From Phalacrocorax aristotelis (lineage: Eukaryota; Chordata; Aves; Suliformes; Phalacrocoracidae): a stretch of DNA of 64,000 nt. Shown in pieces: positions 1-11,300 of the stretch. The notes under the pieces are model-generated. The model did not search any database, had not been told where the DNA came from, and saw only the letters and a program-made list of their open reading frames with translations. Every line of letters starts with the position of its first letter. The first letter of the stretch is position 1. The position numbers were made by a program, and so were the translations under genes. The DNA is taken from assembly GCF_949628215.1 (NCBI RefSeq), contig NC_134311.1, forward strand, positions 78,424,090 through 78,488,089, written 5' to 3'.

Positions 1-1393
1 TTTTCTCTGTAACCCTTTGCTGCATTTGCTAAAGGAACATGATGTGATAAATGTAACACAGTAAAATGAATGGTGCACATCAAAAGAAATTATGAACGGC
101 TTGTATATCTATTTGCGTATCCACAGTGGCCATTTCCCTCCTCCCATCACCACCTGAGACAATGTGTTAATAACAACATGCATATCTTGAGTAGCTTTCT
201 TCATTTTATAATTATCAGCACTGCCAAGATCACTGAAGTCCAGCTTCGCCCTTTGTGCAATACAGGCAAACCGATGTGTTTCATACAAAGTGCTCAGCAT
301 CTGTCCCTGAAGGAGACAACTGCAGCCTCAAAGTACTGCATCTTCTCCGAGCTAACCCAAGCTTTGCTCCCTTGCATGGGAGTGTACGTTTCCCATGGGC
401 CTCTGCAATGTATTTATCATCACGAGACACCTAAGCTTTCCTAGCTGTTTACCGTCATGCAGACCCACCATTTAAGAGATTGCATGTGTGGAAGAGCCTT
501 ATCTTTCATCCTCTATGAAACAGTCCTGGCAACCTTGGCCCTGGAGATGGTGACCGGGTGAGCATAGTGCAGCAGGTCTGACTGCTTGCTACAGTAAAAT
601 TTCCAAAAGACAAGGAAAATCCACTGGGAGATTTGTTTCTTTTTAAAGGAAAGATACCCACTTCTTAACATCCAGATCTGAAACTCGGCAGGAAAAAAAG
701 AGGAGATAAAAGAAAAAAAGAGGATGTTACCACCCATAAGACCCAAAAAAGATTGTTTTCCTCTGAAATGAGATATGCCTCTTGGTGAGTACAGCTTTGC
801 ATAGAGGGAAGCCCCAAGAGCCCCTGTGTCAGCAACACTTTACACAGTACAGGAGGGAGCTTTCCACTATCTGCCGCAGCCCGTGGGTGTCTCTGGGCTG
901 GAGTCACTGAGCCAACAGGTACCAGCTCAGCCAGAGGGAAGGCTCAGTAAATGGCATAAAAGCAAGTTTGGAGTAGGAAACATTTCCTTTCTTCCTACCA
1001 ACCCAAAGATATCCATGGCTTTGGCAGAAGTGACCCAGAAAACAGAGTGACACTTGGCCCATTCCTTCATGGTTCTCTGACCCCAGACCTGAGCAGGGGG
1101 ATAAATAACCATACCGGTCTCCCTCTTCCCTATCACAGACAAGATCTGAGATATCAAGAGAAAGGTAGGGAGAAAGAAAGATGGAGTTCCTGCAGAGGAT
1201 TGGCTTCAGGTCTCAGACATCCGCTCTGAACCTCAGGTAGCTGGTACTTAGAGAAGCTTTAATGATGGTTTAGGCAGCCAGGGTGCTATATGAACAGTCT
1301 CTGGATACCTACTGCACTTCCAATTTACTGATTCCACTGATTAAGTTTACATTACACAGTGTGCCCTGTTTGCACTACTATTGGCAGTTCAGG

Positions 1394-1612
1394 ATCATAG
1401 AATGGTTTGGGTTGGAACAGACGATTAAAAATCACCTAGTCCGACCCCCCTGCCATGGGCAGGGACATCTCTCACTAGATCAGGTTGCTCAGAGCCCCAT
1501 CCAGCCTTAGCACTTCCAGGGATGGAGCATCCACAAATTCTCGGGGCAATCTGTACCAGTCTCTTGCCATCCTCATTGTAAAATAATTTTTCTCCCCAGA
1601 AAAGTTCTTCCC
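1394..1612 (-). mobile_element. CR1 LINE 3' fragment
   Basis: The plus strand begins with ATCATAGAATGGTTTGGGTT and continues through the usual reverse complement of an avian CR1 3' end: a ‘cctagtcc-accccc’ block, ‘gggcagggacatctctcactagatcag’-type text and ‘gttgctcagagccccatccagcc’-type text. The element therefore lies on the minus strand and is 5'-truncated, as most CR1 copies are. The left edge is the 3' end; the right edge is approximate. Confidence 0.9.
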
Positions 1613-3029
1613 AGAGCCTTGCTTACTGTATTGTAGAAGTAACTTTGCATGTACTTATTAATAAATAACTAATCTCATTAACACCAGGATCACAGGAATG
1701 GACTAAGCTGCAATTTAGTTAAAAACATCTGCTATCTCTGCTATAATTTTCTCAGATACGTTATCACCCAGTCACTTGATATCTTTTGTTTTCCTGTCCC
1801 CAGGAGCTGGATTTACCTTGTTCTCCAGTCATTGATTGAATGTGATGGGGGAGATCCCTTCTCCTGTTTGCTAATACAATAAGATAAAGAGAACATCAGA
1901 TGATACTGGCACCATCGACTCCCTGTTTATAAAACATTTACAACATCTCTCTTTTTACAGCACAAGAAATCACAGCTTGTGGACTGAAATATATCTTTAC
2001 AGAACATTCACCAGTACCAAAGGCAGCTGACATCCCCAAAGCTTCTGGGAGGCTTTTTGCAGATGTTACACATTTCTCAAGAGCCTGCCCAAACAACAGT
2101 CACCTCACTCAATGGTCCCTTGGAGGAAAAGCAGCAGTGGCCTCAGACTAAGTCACACACACAAAAAAAATCTGTTGTTTTAAGTCAAAATAGGAAGAGT
2201 AGCAGGACAGTGCATGACAGAGTAAATAGCTGAAGCTCAAGCAAAAGGACAGGGCAGTTAAGAGTTTGCTCCTGGGCTTTTGGGTTTTGTTTCCAAATGG
2301 CCCAGTAGCAGGTTTTTACTGGTGGAGAACCTCAGTGGCTCACTGACTGTGTATGTCCTACCCAACATCCTTCTCCTCTCCTTTGCCCTCTGTTTCTTCC
2401 TTCATGTGTGTATGTACTCACTTCCATAAATATCTGGAAATTAAGGGTACACAATATTGAGACAAAACTCAAGGAGGAGAGCCCATGGTCCAAGAGAGCA
2501 GCCAGTGGTCCACCCTTGGGACTTCTGGCATGTGGCACGTTTCTTGGAGGTCCTGGGGCTGTCATGTCAAAAGTGTTGCAAGTTTTGGACCAAGTTTTTA
2601 AATTTCTGATAGGGACTATAAGAATCAAGTCCCCACTTAATTCATTCCCCAATGTCTCAACCACAAGCTATTACTTTCTCTACAGAAACTGTTGAGAAAC
2701 TAAGCAGAAGACCACACAGAGATTATTATAAATATTTGCTGGAGCTTCTCTCTTTGAAAAGTCCTCCTCTACAATAAAAAAAATTATGGTAGGAGGGGAC
2801 ACAACTTCTCTCCCCCCAGAGAGGCATCACAAATGGAGTAGGTTGTGTACATGACCTAAATACAGTGTATATGAGAGGGCCTTGCTTCTGCATCAGAGCA
2901 GATGAATCATTTTTCTTTTCCCAGTGCAGCCATACAGCACCGTTGCAGAAATCATCAGTTATTGTTAACCTATAACCACACTGCAAGTGTGAGATGCTTT
3001 ACGAGATCCCTTAGGCACACTCGGTTCTC

Positions 3030-3165
3030 CAAATTGCCACATACAAGCAGTGTTATTACTCTAATTAACTGATGGGGAAACCACAGTGTTGAGAGGTTAA
3101 GTGTCTTGCCCCAGGCACACCAAGATCCAGTTGCACAGGTAATGGGTGGCCAGTGTCACCCCTCA
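3030..3165 (+). repeat. MIR-like SINE relic
   Basis: The segment ‘ACTGATGGGGAAACCACAGT’ followed by ‘GAGAGGTTAAGTGTCTTGCC’ and ‘CCAGGCACACCAAG’ closely parallels the MIR core and 3' region (gatgaggaaactgaggc / agaggttaagtgacttgccc / aaggtcacac). MIR elements are ancient amniote SINEs found in small numbers in birds. Matching is by eye; ends are approximate. Confidence 0.65.
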
Positions 3166-3790
3166 GCAGTCCATTACCTCTTTGCTGCCCACCTCTCTGA
3201 TAAGGAGATAACCTCTCCATGCTGGGGAGCACCATCCTGCATATCGAGGGCTTTTTATTTTAATCATGAAGTGGCACCATGGGTCTTTGCTGCTCACCTT
3301 GCAGTTTCCTCACTTCTCTGCCACAGTGCTGCAGGTTTCCTGGGGATGGGATTACGAGCTGCCACCCAGCAGATGAAATGCTAAAGTACAGTCTTTTTCC
3401 ACAAGCTGTTTCGAGGTTTCCAGGTTGACAGCTGCAATCCTTCTCTAGACCATGGTCTTCTAATGAAACCAAGTGCATCATCTAAAACCCTAAGTCACTA
3501 CACAGCTTACCATGCATTGAACTGAAGTACCCTGTGCATATAAAACAGGTGGACTATTTATTGTACAGGCACAGTAATAAGGTTTATAGATGACTAGCAG
3601 TAATTCCCCAGCCTATTTGATTACTTACAACAGACGGAGAGACAGTGTGCTAGACCTCCTGCTTCTACATCAATTCCACATGGCCCACTGCCTGCTCATC
3701 TGATTGCTGAAATCACTGGCATGCTCCTGCTGCGTATGCTTGAGCAGGACTGTGCATCCTTGCCATATACCCTGTTTACACAAAGATAGT

Positions 3791-4280
3791 TACAGAATAT
3801 CAGGTTGGGAGGGACCTCAAGGATCATCTGGTCCAACCTTTCTTGGCAAAAGCATGGTCTAGACAAGGTGGCCCAGCACCCTGTCCAGCTAAACCTTAAA
3901 AGTGTCCTAAATTGGGGAATCCACCAATTCCCTGGGCAGATTATTGCAATGGCTGATTGTTCACTTTGTGAAAAATTTTCCTCTTGTGTCCAATCGGAAT
4001 CTCCCCAGGAGTAACTTGTACCCATCACCCCTCATCTTTTCTGTGTGACCCCTTGTAAAAAGGGAGTCTCTGTCTTCTTTATAGCCGCCCTTCAAATACT
4101 TGAAAATGGTAAGGTCTCCTCTCAGCCTCCATTTCTCAAGGCTGAACAAACCCTCTTCTCTCAGCCTTTCCCCATGTGGCAGGCTTCCCAGTCCTTTGAT
4201 CATCTTTGCGGGCCTTCTCTGGACCCTCTCCAGCCTGTCCACATCTGATAATTGCAGCTTCTGAATGACACCACAATGCA
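3791..4280 (-). mobile_element. CR1 LINE 3' fragment, about 490 bp
   Basis: The plus strand starts with an imperfect CR1 terminus (ACAGAATATCAGGTTGGGAG) and then ‘gaccTCAAGGATCATCTGGTCCAACC’-type text. It continues into the reverse complement of the CR1 reverse-transcriptase tail and 3'UTR. The 106-codon minus frame 3961-4281 contains the CR1-typical string ‘RLERVQRRPAKMIKGLGSL’ and related text, so that frame is a degenerate ORF2 remnant, not a host gene. The end of the CR1 lies about 250 bp downstream of the LOXHD1 exon donor. Confidence 0.92.
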
Positions 4281-4533
4281 AATATTAATTAGGAGAATGT
4301 AATTACATCAGTACCATGCACAGGGCAAAGTGACTTCGTAAACTGAAAAGCTAATACAGACACAATCTGTCTGCGCTACCTCACATAGTAAAAATTCTTA
4401 TTTAATTAGAAATATTCCCCACATAGGAAAGACAAGTGCCTGCCCCCAAAGGAAGGTTCCTGAGACGGGCATCTGCAGGGCCAACAGCATAACTGCCTGT
4501 TCAAGAGGGGAGATGAGGAACAATGGATCTGAC

Positions 4534-4942
4534 CTTTTTTTTTGTTGTACTCATCTTCTGTCGCATTGGAGGAGTCCGAATGGTAGTCCCGAAGCTCCTG
4601 TTCATACATCTCCAAAAAATTCTTGTCTGTCTTTCCTTTCTTGGACTTGTCACCTTTTTTCTTCTTCTTTTCTTTGCCTTTTTTGCCTTTTTTGTTCTTT
4701 TTCTTTTTGCGCTCATAGTCATCCTCATCTTCACTGCTATACTCCCTTCGCTTGGTTTTTTTCTTTTTCTTTTTCTTCACTTCCCCATCATTCTCTGAGT
4801 CCTCAGACTTTGATTTCTTTTTGCCTTTTTTCTCCTGGCTTTCATCTTCCTCAATTACCTCCTCAACTACTTCCACTACCTCTTCTTCCTCCTCCTCCTC
4901 CTCCTCCTCTTCCACTTTGTTCTTTTCGGTCTTTTCTTTCAT
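4534..4942 (-). CDS. LOXHD1: LOXHD1, first coding exon (N-terminus)
   Basis: LOXHD1 is a large protein made almost wholly of PLAT domains, located along hair-cell stereocilia and needed for hearing. This exon encodes 136 codons plus one base. Residues 11-21 are a Glu run, about 22-105 alternate acidic and Lys-rich stretches, and residues 108-120 (NFLEMYEQELRDY) followed by an acidic Ser/Glu stretch and EYNKKK resemble the human segment around DFLALYEAELLNY just before PLAT domain 1. The start at 4942 is chosen because the only other Met is inside the conserved motif, an in-frame TAA sits at 4979-4981, and position -3 is G. The donor is AAAG|GTCAGA at 4534/4533; the frame runs on past it without homology. 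Position and strand relative to ST8SIA5 match human synteny. No PLAT exon was found in 1-4533. The long charged extension is unlike the roughly 12-residue human start. Identification rests on one short motif plus synteny. Confidence 0.7.
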
Positions 4943-7900
4943 GTCATTGTTTTCTACCCCTACACTTTTAACAACACTTTATGATTCCCTTAACCTGACT
5001 TCTGCCACCTTTAGTCCTCCTCTCCCTGCCTAGGGCTGGGCTCCCCTCGTTTCTCAGTGTCCTTCCTCCTCCCTGGCTCAACGTAGGTATGTGCTGGAGT
5101 CCCTTGTCCTTCTCAGCCCAAGGGTGCCATCAGCTCACCTCCTTCTGACTCTTGCTGCTTTCCTTCACCTCCTTGGCTGAGGCACCTTCCTCCCTCTTTT
5201 GTCTCTCCTGGTCTTTGGGTTTTCTCCTTTTCGTTATTATTATTTATTCATTGGTCTGTGCTGAGAACTTTCTCTTTTTTTCAGAGCTGCCTCAGCCTCT
5301 GCTCAGGGTCAGTTGACAATCTGGGTCTACAGTATCAGGACATGCCAATCAAGGTTGTAGCTCCCTGGAAAATCAGTCAGATGAGGGCACGTGGTCAAGT
5401 TCCTTCTTGTCCTTCACATGCCAGCTCAGGACAGGATAAGACAGAGGCATTTCTCTTCCTTGTAACATGTAGCAGCTTCAGAAACCTCATGAAGAATTAC
5501 TTAGTGCTATCCAGTCATGTGGTTATGAGACAGAGGAGCGGGTGAAAAAGGAGACCCACCAAGCAACCATATCGCACTCGTCTGCATTTCCTCTCCATTA
5601 TTCATGGTGTCAGGATCACCTTACTGAGAACAAAGGTCTCAACTTTACATGGATTTTTTTTGACCAGCCAGGCCAGTGAGCAGAAAAAACAAAGCCATCC
5701 GGGATCTCCGTCTGGAGACCTTCAGCATCAGCAACGCACTCTCGCATCCAGCTCCTCTGTCTGCCAGTTACTGTGCTGCACCTCCAACTAAATGAAAAAA
5801 CAATAATCAATAAATAAGTACAATGACCAGAAGACACTCAATGTGCTTTACATAAGGTGGTCTTACAACAGCCCATCTTGGCCAACCAAAGAGAAATAAA
5901 ACTTAGATTAATAACTGAGCATAAGCACAAATATACCCATCTGACAACTCTCGGGCAAATATTGAGGTGAGAGAGGTGGAAGACGGGAAAAATAAATGAT
6001 GTAGCATCATGGTTGGAAGGAGACCACAGCATGAAGCATGCCCAGCACCCAGCTTGTGCCCAGGGACGTCAGCATGGAGCTCACCCCACGTCTAGTGCAT
6101 GCAACTCCCATGCCCAGAGCTAGACACGCCAGCGGGAGACAAGGAGGGACCGAGAATCCTTCGATCTCTCTCTTCCCACCCGAGCCACCACTGCAGCCGT
6201 GGTCCAAGCCCCATGGCAGTGTAAGCGTACAGCCCCAACTGTTCAGTTTGGGTTGTCATCCAGCCCTGCAGAGGCTCCAGCAGGCTCTCGTGGCAGGTAA
6301 GGGAAGGACCAACACCACAATACTGAGTCAATATCAGCTGCAGCCAGGAGCAGATGATTTAAAGTTTGACGGAGAACAGAAAGATAGAACAAGAAAAATC
6401 ATTCCTTCTTCTTCAAAGATGTTGTTATGGGTTTTGTCATAGAAAATGAAGTTTAATTAAAAATTGTCATATGGAAAACCATACTGAATTTCTCTGGTGT
6501 AGCTCAAGTGTACATAAACCAAGCAGGGCAGTCAGTCTGGCACTAAATCACACTAATGGAAGAAGCAAGAGCTGAATTTATGGCAGGGCTGCAGGATGAT
6601 GATACAGAGCCTCCTGCTACCACCCACCCTGCCTCTGGGATAACTCAGCCCACAGCTTCCTCAAATGATGAATTAAGTGCGATTTGCTTGATGGTGTGCT
6701 GCCCAAGTTAATGATACCATAAGTATTAGTAAGTCAGAGGGTTCAGCTATTCTAAGTCTTTAATGCACATGATTTAAAACTATTCCTAGATAAATTTGGA
6801 GGTTTCTAGCAGCCAGGCTGGAAGGGAGGATGGCATCAGCAGTGGGTTATCAGGAGCACACAGATGTTTCGATAGCAGGATGGCAGTGGCATTGCCCCAG
6901 GCAGGAGTGGATGGGGAGCACCAGACCCAGAGGATTCAGGGTTGGCGAGGGTCTGCCCCACCCTCCTTCACAGGTGTTTGGCACCAGTCTCCACCAATTT
7001 CATGTGAATAATATTTTTTTTTAAAGCACTGTATTTTTTTATGGCCTCTGATGCTGAATGGAAATCTTTCTATTAAGCATCATAAAGTGAATTATTCAGG
7101 GACAGCTTCCAAGAAGATTAAAGCACTGGTTTAGGATGAAACACAAGAATATGTTTTCTAAGTTCTTAAAATCATAAAGAAAAAAAAAAATCCCTCTCCT
7201 TCCTTATGATACACTCACTTGCCAAACTCCTGGGACATCAGTATCACAGGACCTGCATTGTGCCTGAAATCCCCTGTTTACTTTCAGGTCTTTATTTTCT
7301 GGCAATCAGCAGAAAGACACATAGAGTATCTCTGCATGTGAGGCCGAGCACAGGACAGTTGGCTCAGTAGGCACCAAGGGCATACTGCTCCAAAGGGAAC
7401 CGTCCAGGCACGTGGATGTTGCCAATCCCGAGGATCTTGGGGATCCTGCAGAGATATTTGATGATGCAGCACATTTTCTCAGACAGATTCTTTGCAGTGC
7501 ACTACATTCATAACTGTAACCTTCCCCGCTCTGGGACAGCCATCAGCCCACAGCAGAAATCGCAGGCACAGACATTTCAGCTTAAAGCTGGGAGCTGGAT
7601 TTAGGTTTTGGCTGCAGAAAAGCCAGCCCTTTCCTCCAAAAAAAAAAAACCAAAACAAAAAAACCCTACAGAACAAAATCAGGCCTTCAGAAAAAGAAAA
7701 ATCAAGAGATGTCTCAGAAAAGCAAAGCTCATATCTTTGCTATGCATTTGCAGGGTAAACACTTGATCACAGCAAGCCCCTGAGAGCTGCTGCTCTGAAC
7801 GGCTCCAGCTCTATGCAGCAAGGCGCTGACAGCATGAACGTCTAATGCCAAAAGGCAGCATTATGATTTCTCAGCACAAGTCATCCAGGTGCAAGATTGG

Positions 7901-8288
7901 TTCCTTCTACCCTTAAAATCATTTTCCTAATACCTGCTTAACCCCACCCCCATAGTAAGTTACCTGCCTTTGACAGCAGAGCTGTTGGGGTAGAAGAAAT
8001 GCCTTTCCCTGCCCTGGGAGATCCACTTTTAGGATGCTCAGGGCACATCTGGGAGCAGCCTCAGGCTGGTGCCACCCCAGCGAGGGCTGAGGCCATGCAC
8101 CAGTCCCAGCTACACTTGCACACATAACCCAGTTAGAGCCATGTGTCAGGAAGAAACATCTGAAGCACTAAAGGCACCAGTGGAAGATCATGCTAGTTCC
8201 CCCAGTGAGAGCCATCCCCCGAGCTACCTCAAGCTTTGCACTTCGCTTTCTCCTGGTGCAGCAGAACAGGACCCCAGGCACAAGCCAC

Positions 8289-8311
8289 AAAAAAAAAAAA
8301 AAAAAAAAAAA
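8289..8311 (+). repeat. Poly(A) tract, 23 bp
   Basis: An uninterrupted run of A. The sequence before it does not resemble a SINE or processed gene copy that I recognise, so it is listed only as a homopolymer. Confidence 0.9.
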
Positions 8312-11300
8312 TTCCAAAATCATTCCTATCAAATAGGATAAAATGATGGGGGAGAAGAGATATTTGCCATGTCTTACTCAAACTTTGCTTTGCACGCTTC
8401 CTTCGTCTGTTGTTTTAATTAAAAAGAAATGTGCCGAGAACACTTCAGCCTGCTTTTGTTCTTTTTGTGAATAACAGCTGGGAGAAGAACAATGGGGTTT
8501 ATTGGTGCATAAAGAACTACTGGGAAAGCAACCAAGCTATTGGTGAGAACCATTAGTTAAAACTGTCAACAGTATTTATATGGGCTCATATTCTTACTCT
8601 GCATTCAGCAAGAGATTCCCCAAAATCCTCCCCCCCCCCAAAAGAAAAGACTTGGGCCAGAACCCATGAGACTGCCGTGCACCCAGAGTGACTTCTTAAA
8701 TAATAACAGATTTGGTGGAGTACAAAAGGTCATAATTTGGTTCATCTGAGGTCCTAAATCACCTGTAACCTTTTTTCCTGACCTGCTAAAAGCTATACAA
8801 TGCTTGACCTGGAATTGTCCCATTATTAGGTAATGGAATTATTATTAGGTAGATATTAAGCAAGGGATGAACACACCTTTTCTGTAGTTCATGCCTTTCT
8901 ATGTATTTCCTATTTTGCACTTATTTCCGTAAAATCCAGATGCCCTAAACCCAGGCATCGTGCAGCACAGCTGACATATCCCAAAGAAACAATTGCTCTA
9001 GTCTCCTTCCCAAGGCAGATGCAGTAAAGCCTCTTATAAAGGAGAGGTTATTTTTCAATACATGCTGCTCTGCACTTATGGTTAGAGAAATCCATAATCC
9101 TCATTGCACAGCCTGGGGGCAATTCAAAGGAGTTGCTCTCTGCGTGCATGGTCTGTATTGGGATGCTCTTTTAGTGACCAGTGCACCCCATGGAGATGAG
9201 GGTAAAGAAACTGGCTGTGAAAGACAAACAGCAAGACATAGGTCAGATACAGGCAAAGTGGTTTTCCAGATGTTTTTTGAACCAGCTGTTTGAGTCTGCC
9301 ACCCCTACTGCTCTGTGGGGTTCAGGTCTAATCAAGAAAAAAAGGGCATCCTAGAACTCCAGCTGAATTACTACTAGTAACAGAGCTTCAGGGGACTTTG
9401 ATGCACGTGATGCTCTGCCCAGGGCATCTGCCAACCCCCAGGGCACAGCAGGGCAGGCAGGGTTGGCAGCTGTTGCCTCAGCTTTAGTACTGCAGGATTT
9501 CGTATTTATTTATGCATAAACTTGGCAGTAGGGCAGGATCTACCCCTTCTCTGGATAGTTCCTTGAAAATACTCCCTGCAGCTCAGCATGCCATATACTT
9601 ATAATATATATACACACAGTCCACCTCCTTCAGAAAATAAATGTATTTAAAGCCACATGAATAAATACCAAAGGATTCCTTTAACGGAGCCATTTAATTC
9701 CTCTCCCATGTACATGAGTAATGAACAAGATTACACCAGGCTGGGCAGAGGACGTGCTGGGGGAGCCGCTTGCCAGTGTTGCGGCACCAGTCATTATAGA
9801 TTTAATCAGACCTCACAGTGCCTGCTAAGAGCTTTGCTTTTTCTTCCAGCCCCACTTGACTACTCATTCCTTTTTTTTATTTTTTAACTCAAATAACAAA
9901 ATCTGCATCTGCATTGCAAGCACATCAGCCCAACCGTTCAGCAAGAGGCGGCTGGGGATACTGGGGTACAGAGTCCAATCCATCTCAAAGATGGGCTGGA
10001 AAGGTTTTAATATGTCTATGGGCTTCGGTGGGAGCTGTCTTCAAGCGTATGGGCATGACGGCCTCTGCTGGTAAAATGGGGTTTAGCCAAGAGAAATATT
10101 TCCCTAGCAAACGCTGAGAGATACTAAGCATCTCTGGTCCTAGTCCCCAGGAGCTGTAGGAGCCCATCGGCAGGGACACACTTATAGACCCTGAGCCCTC
10201 AAAAGCCTTGAAAAAACAGCTCCTGTAGCCATCCTAAACTCAGGACTGGGGAAATTGCTTTATTCAAAGTCATAAGAAAAAAAAAAAATCTTAAAAACAA
10301 GAATAAAGCATGAGGTCTCTTAACAGAATTTGCCTAAAAAAATGCAGTTTTTGAAAGAACAGGTGATTGAAGTTGGGGGTCTTAAATCCATGTGAAGAGA
10401 GGGTTTTGTTGACTCTTCCACAACGCAGAATGAAGCCTTTACTGTTGCTTGAACAAGCAGGCACCAGAGCACGGACCCCTCCAGCATCCCTGGCACCTCC
10501 TGGAGCTCACCTGCACCTCCTAGGACACAGCCAAGCAGGCATTGAACCTATCCAGCTTCACGTGCCAGAGGAGCTGCAGGGGCACAGAGCTCAACGTAGG
10601 TTCAACACCCAAGCATTTCCTAGAGGTTTTTACCCTCATGACACTTCTGAATGAAATAAGGAGGAACTGGGAGTGCAATGCCCTTGACTACTTTTCCCTG
10701 GGGCTGGGGTACCTCTGATTTGACAGCTCTTGTCAGACATTTAAGATCTGCTCCAGATATCCACAGCTGGCAAGTTACTCATGCAGTAACCATTAAGGTT
10801 TATTCACAGCCACGAGTTGTTTTAAAAGCCACAAGCCTGGGAAGAAAGAATGTCTTAATGCTGCTGGGATAAAACAGAGCCCTGACAAGAACAAGTGTGT
10901 AAGGCTAGTGGAAGAGGTGCTCTTCTTTTTTATAAATTTATTTCACAAAGTTTAACCACTGCTAAGGATTAATTAACGATGATTTAAAATAGACTGAACC
11001 GTGGTTATGGCTGTGATTGTGTCCTTAGTCAAGCTGAGCCTACGTGTACTCAGCAAATAAGAGAAACTCACAAAATCTCTATTTGTAGCTTTTTGCATAA
11101 ACAGAGGTGTCTCAAAGCTGAAGTCAACCTCTGTCACCAAAGGATCTGCACAATGTGGGTTTGGAAAGAATGTAATCCAAGACTTCTTGTTCAAGGGAAC
11201 TTGGGAGTTTTGCAACAACAGAAAACAGGAGAGGAGCTGATTGTATTTTCGCCTGCTTCTCCAACTGCCTTTTCACAAAGTGATAACAAAATAAGACGTA

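Larger units (their letters stand above)
1..4533 (-). other. LOXHD1: LOXHD1 intron 1 (inferred, runs off the left edge)
   Basis: If the exon at 4534-4942 is correct, everything to its left is intron 1. I looked on the minus strand for the first PLAT exon (GTDANVFI-like motif) and did not see it. The stretch holds two CR1 fragments (1394-1612 and 3791-4280) and a MIR-like relic (about 3030-3165). The rest, including 1-1393 and 1613-3029, appears to be unique non-coding sequence with only short chance frames. Confidence 0.5.

Noticed and set aside
3961..4281. 106-codon minus frame with QRRPAKMIKGLG
   Set aside because: A remnant of CR1 reverse transcriptase, not a host gene.
4513..5033. Plus-strand frames of 152, 93 and 91 codons rich in Ser, Phe, Leu and Pro
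   Set aside because: They are the complement of the poly-Glu/poly-Lys LOXHD1 exon; composition follows from the pyrimidine-rich strand.
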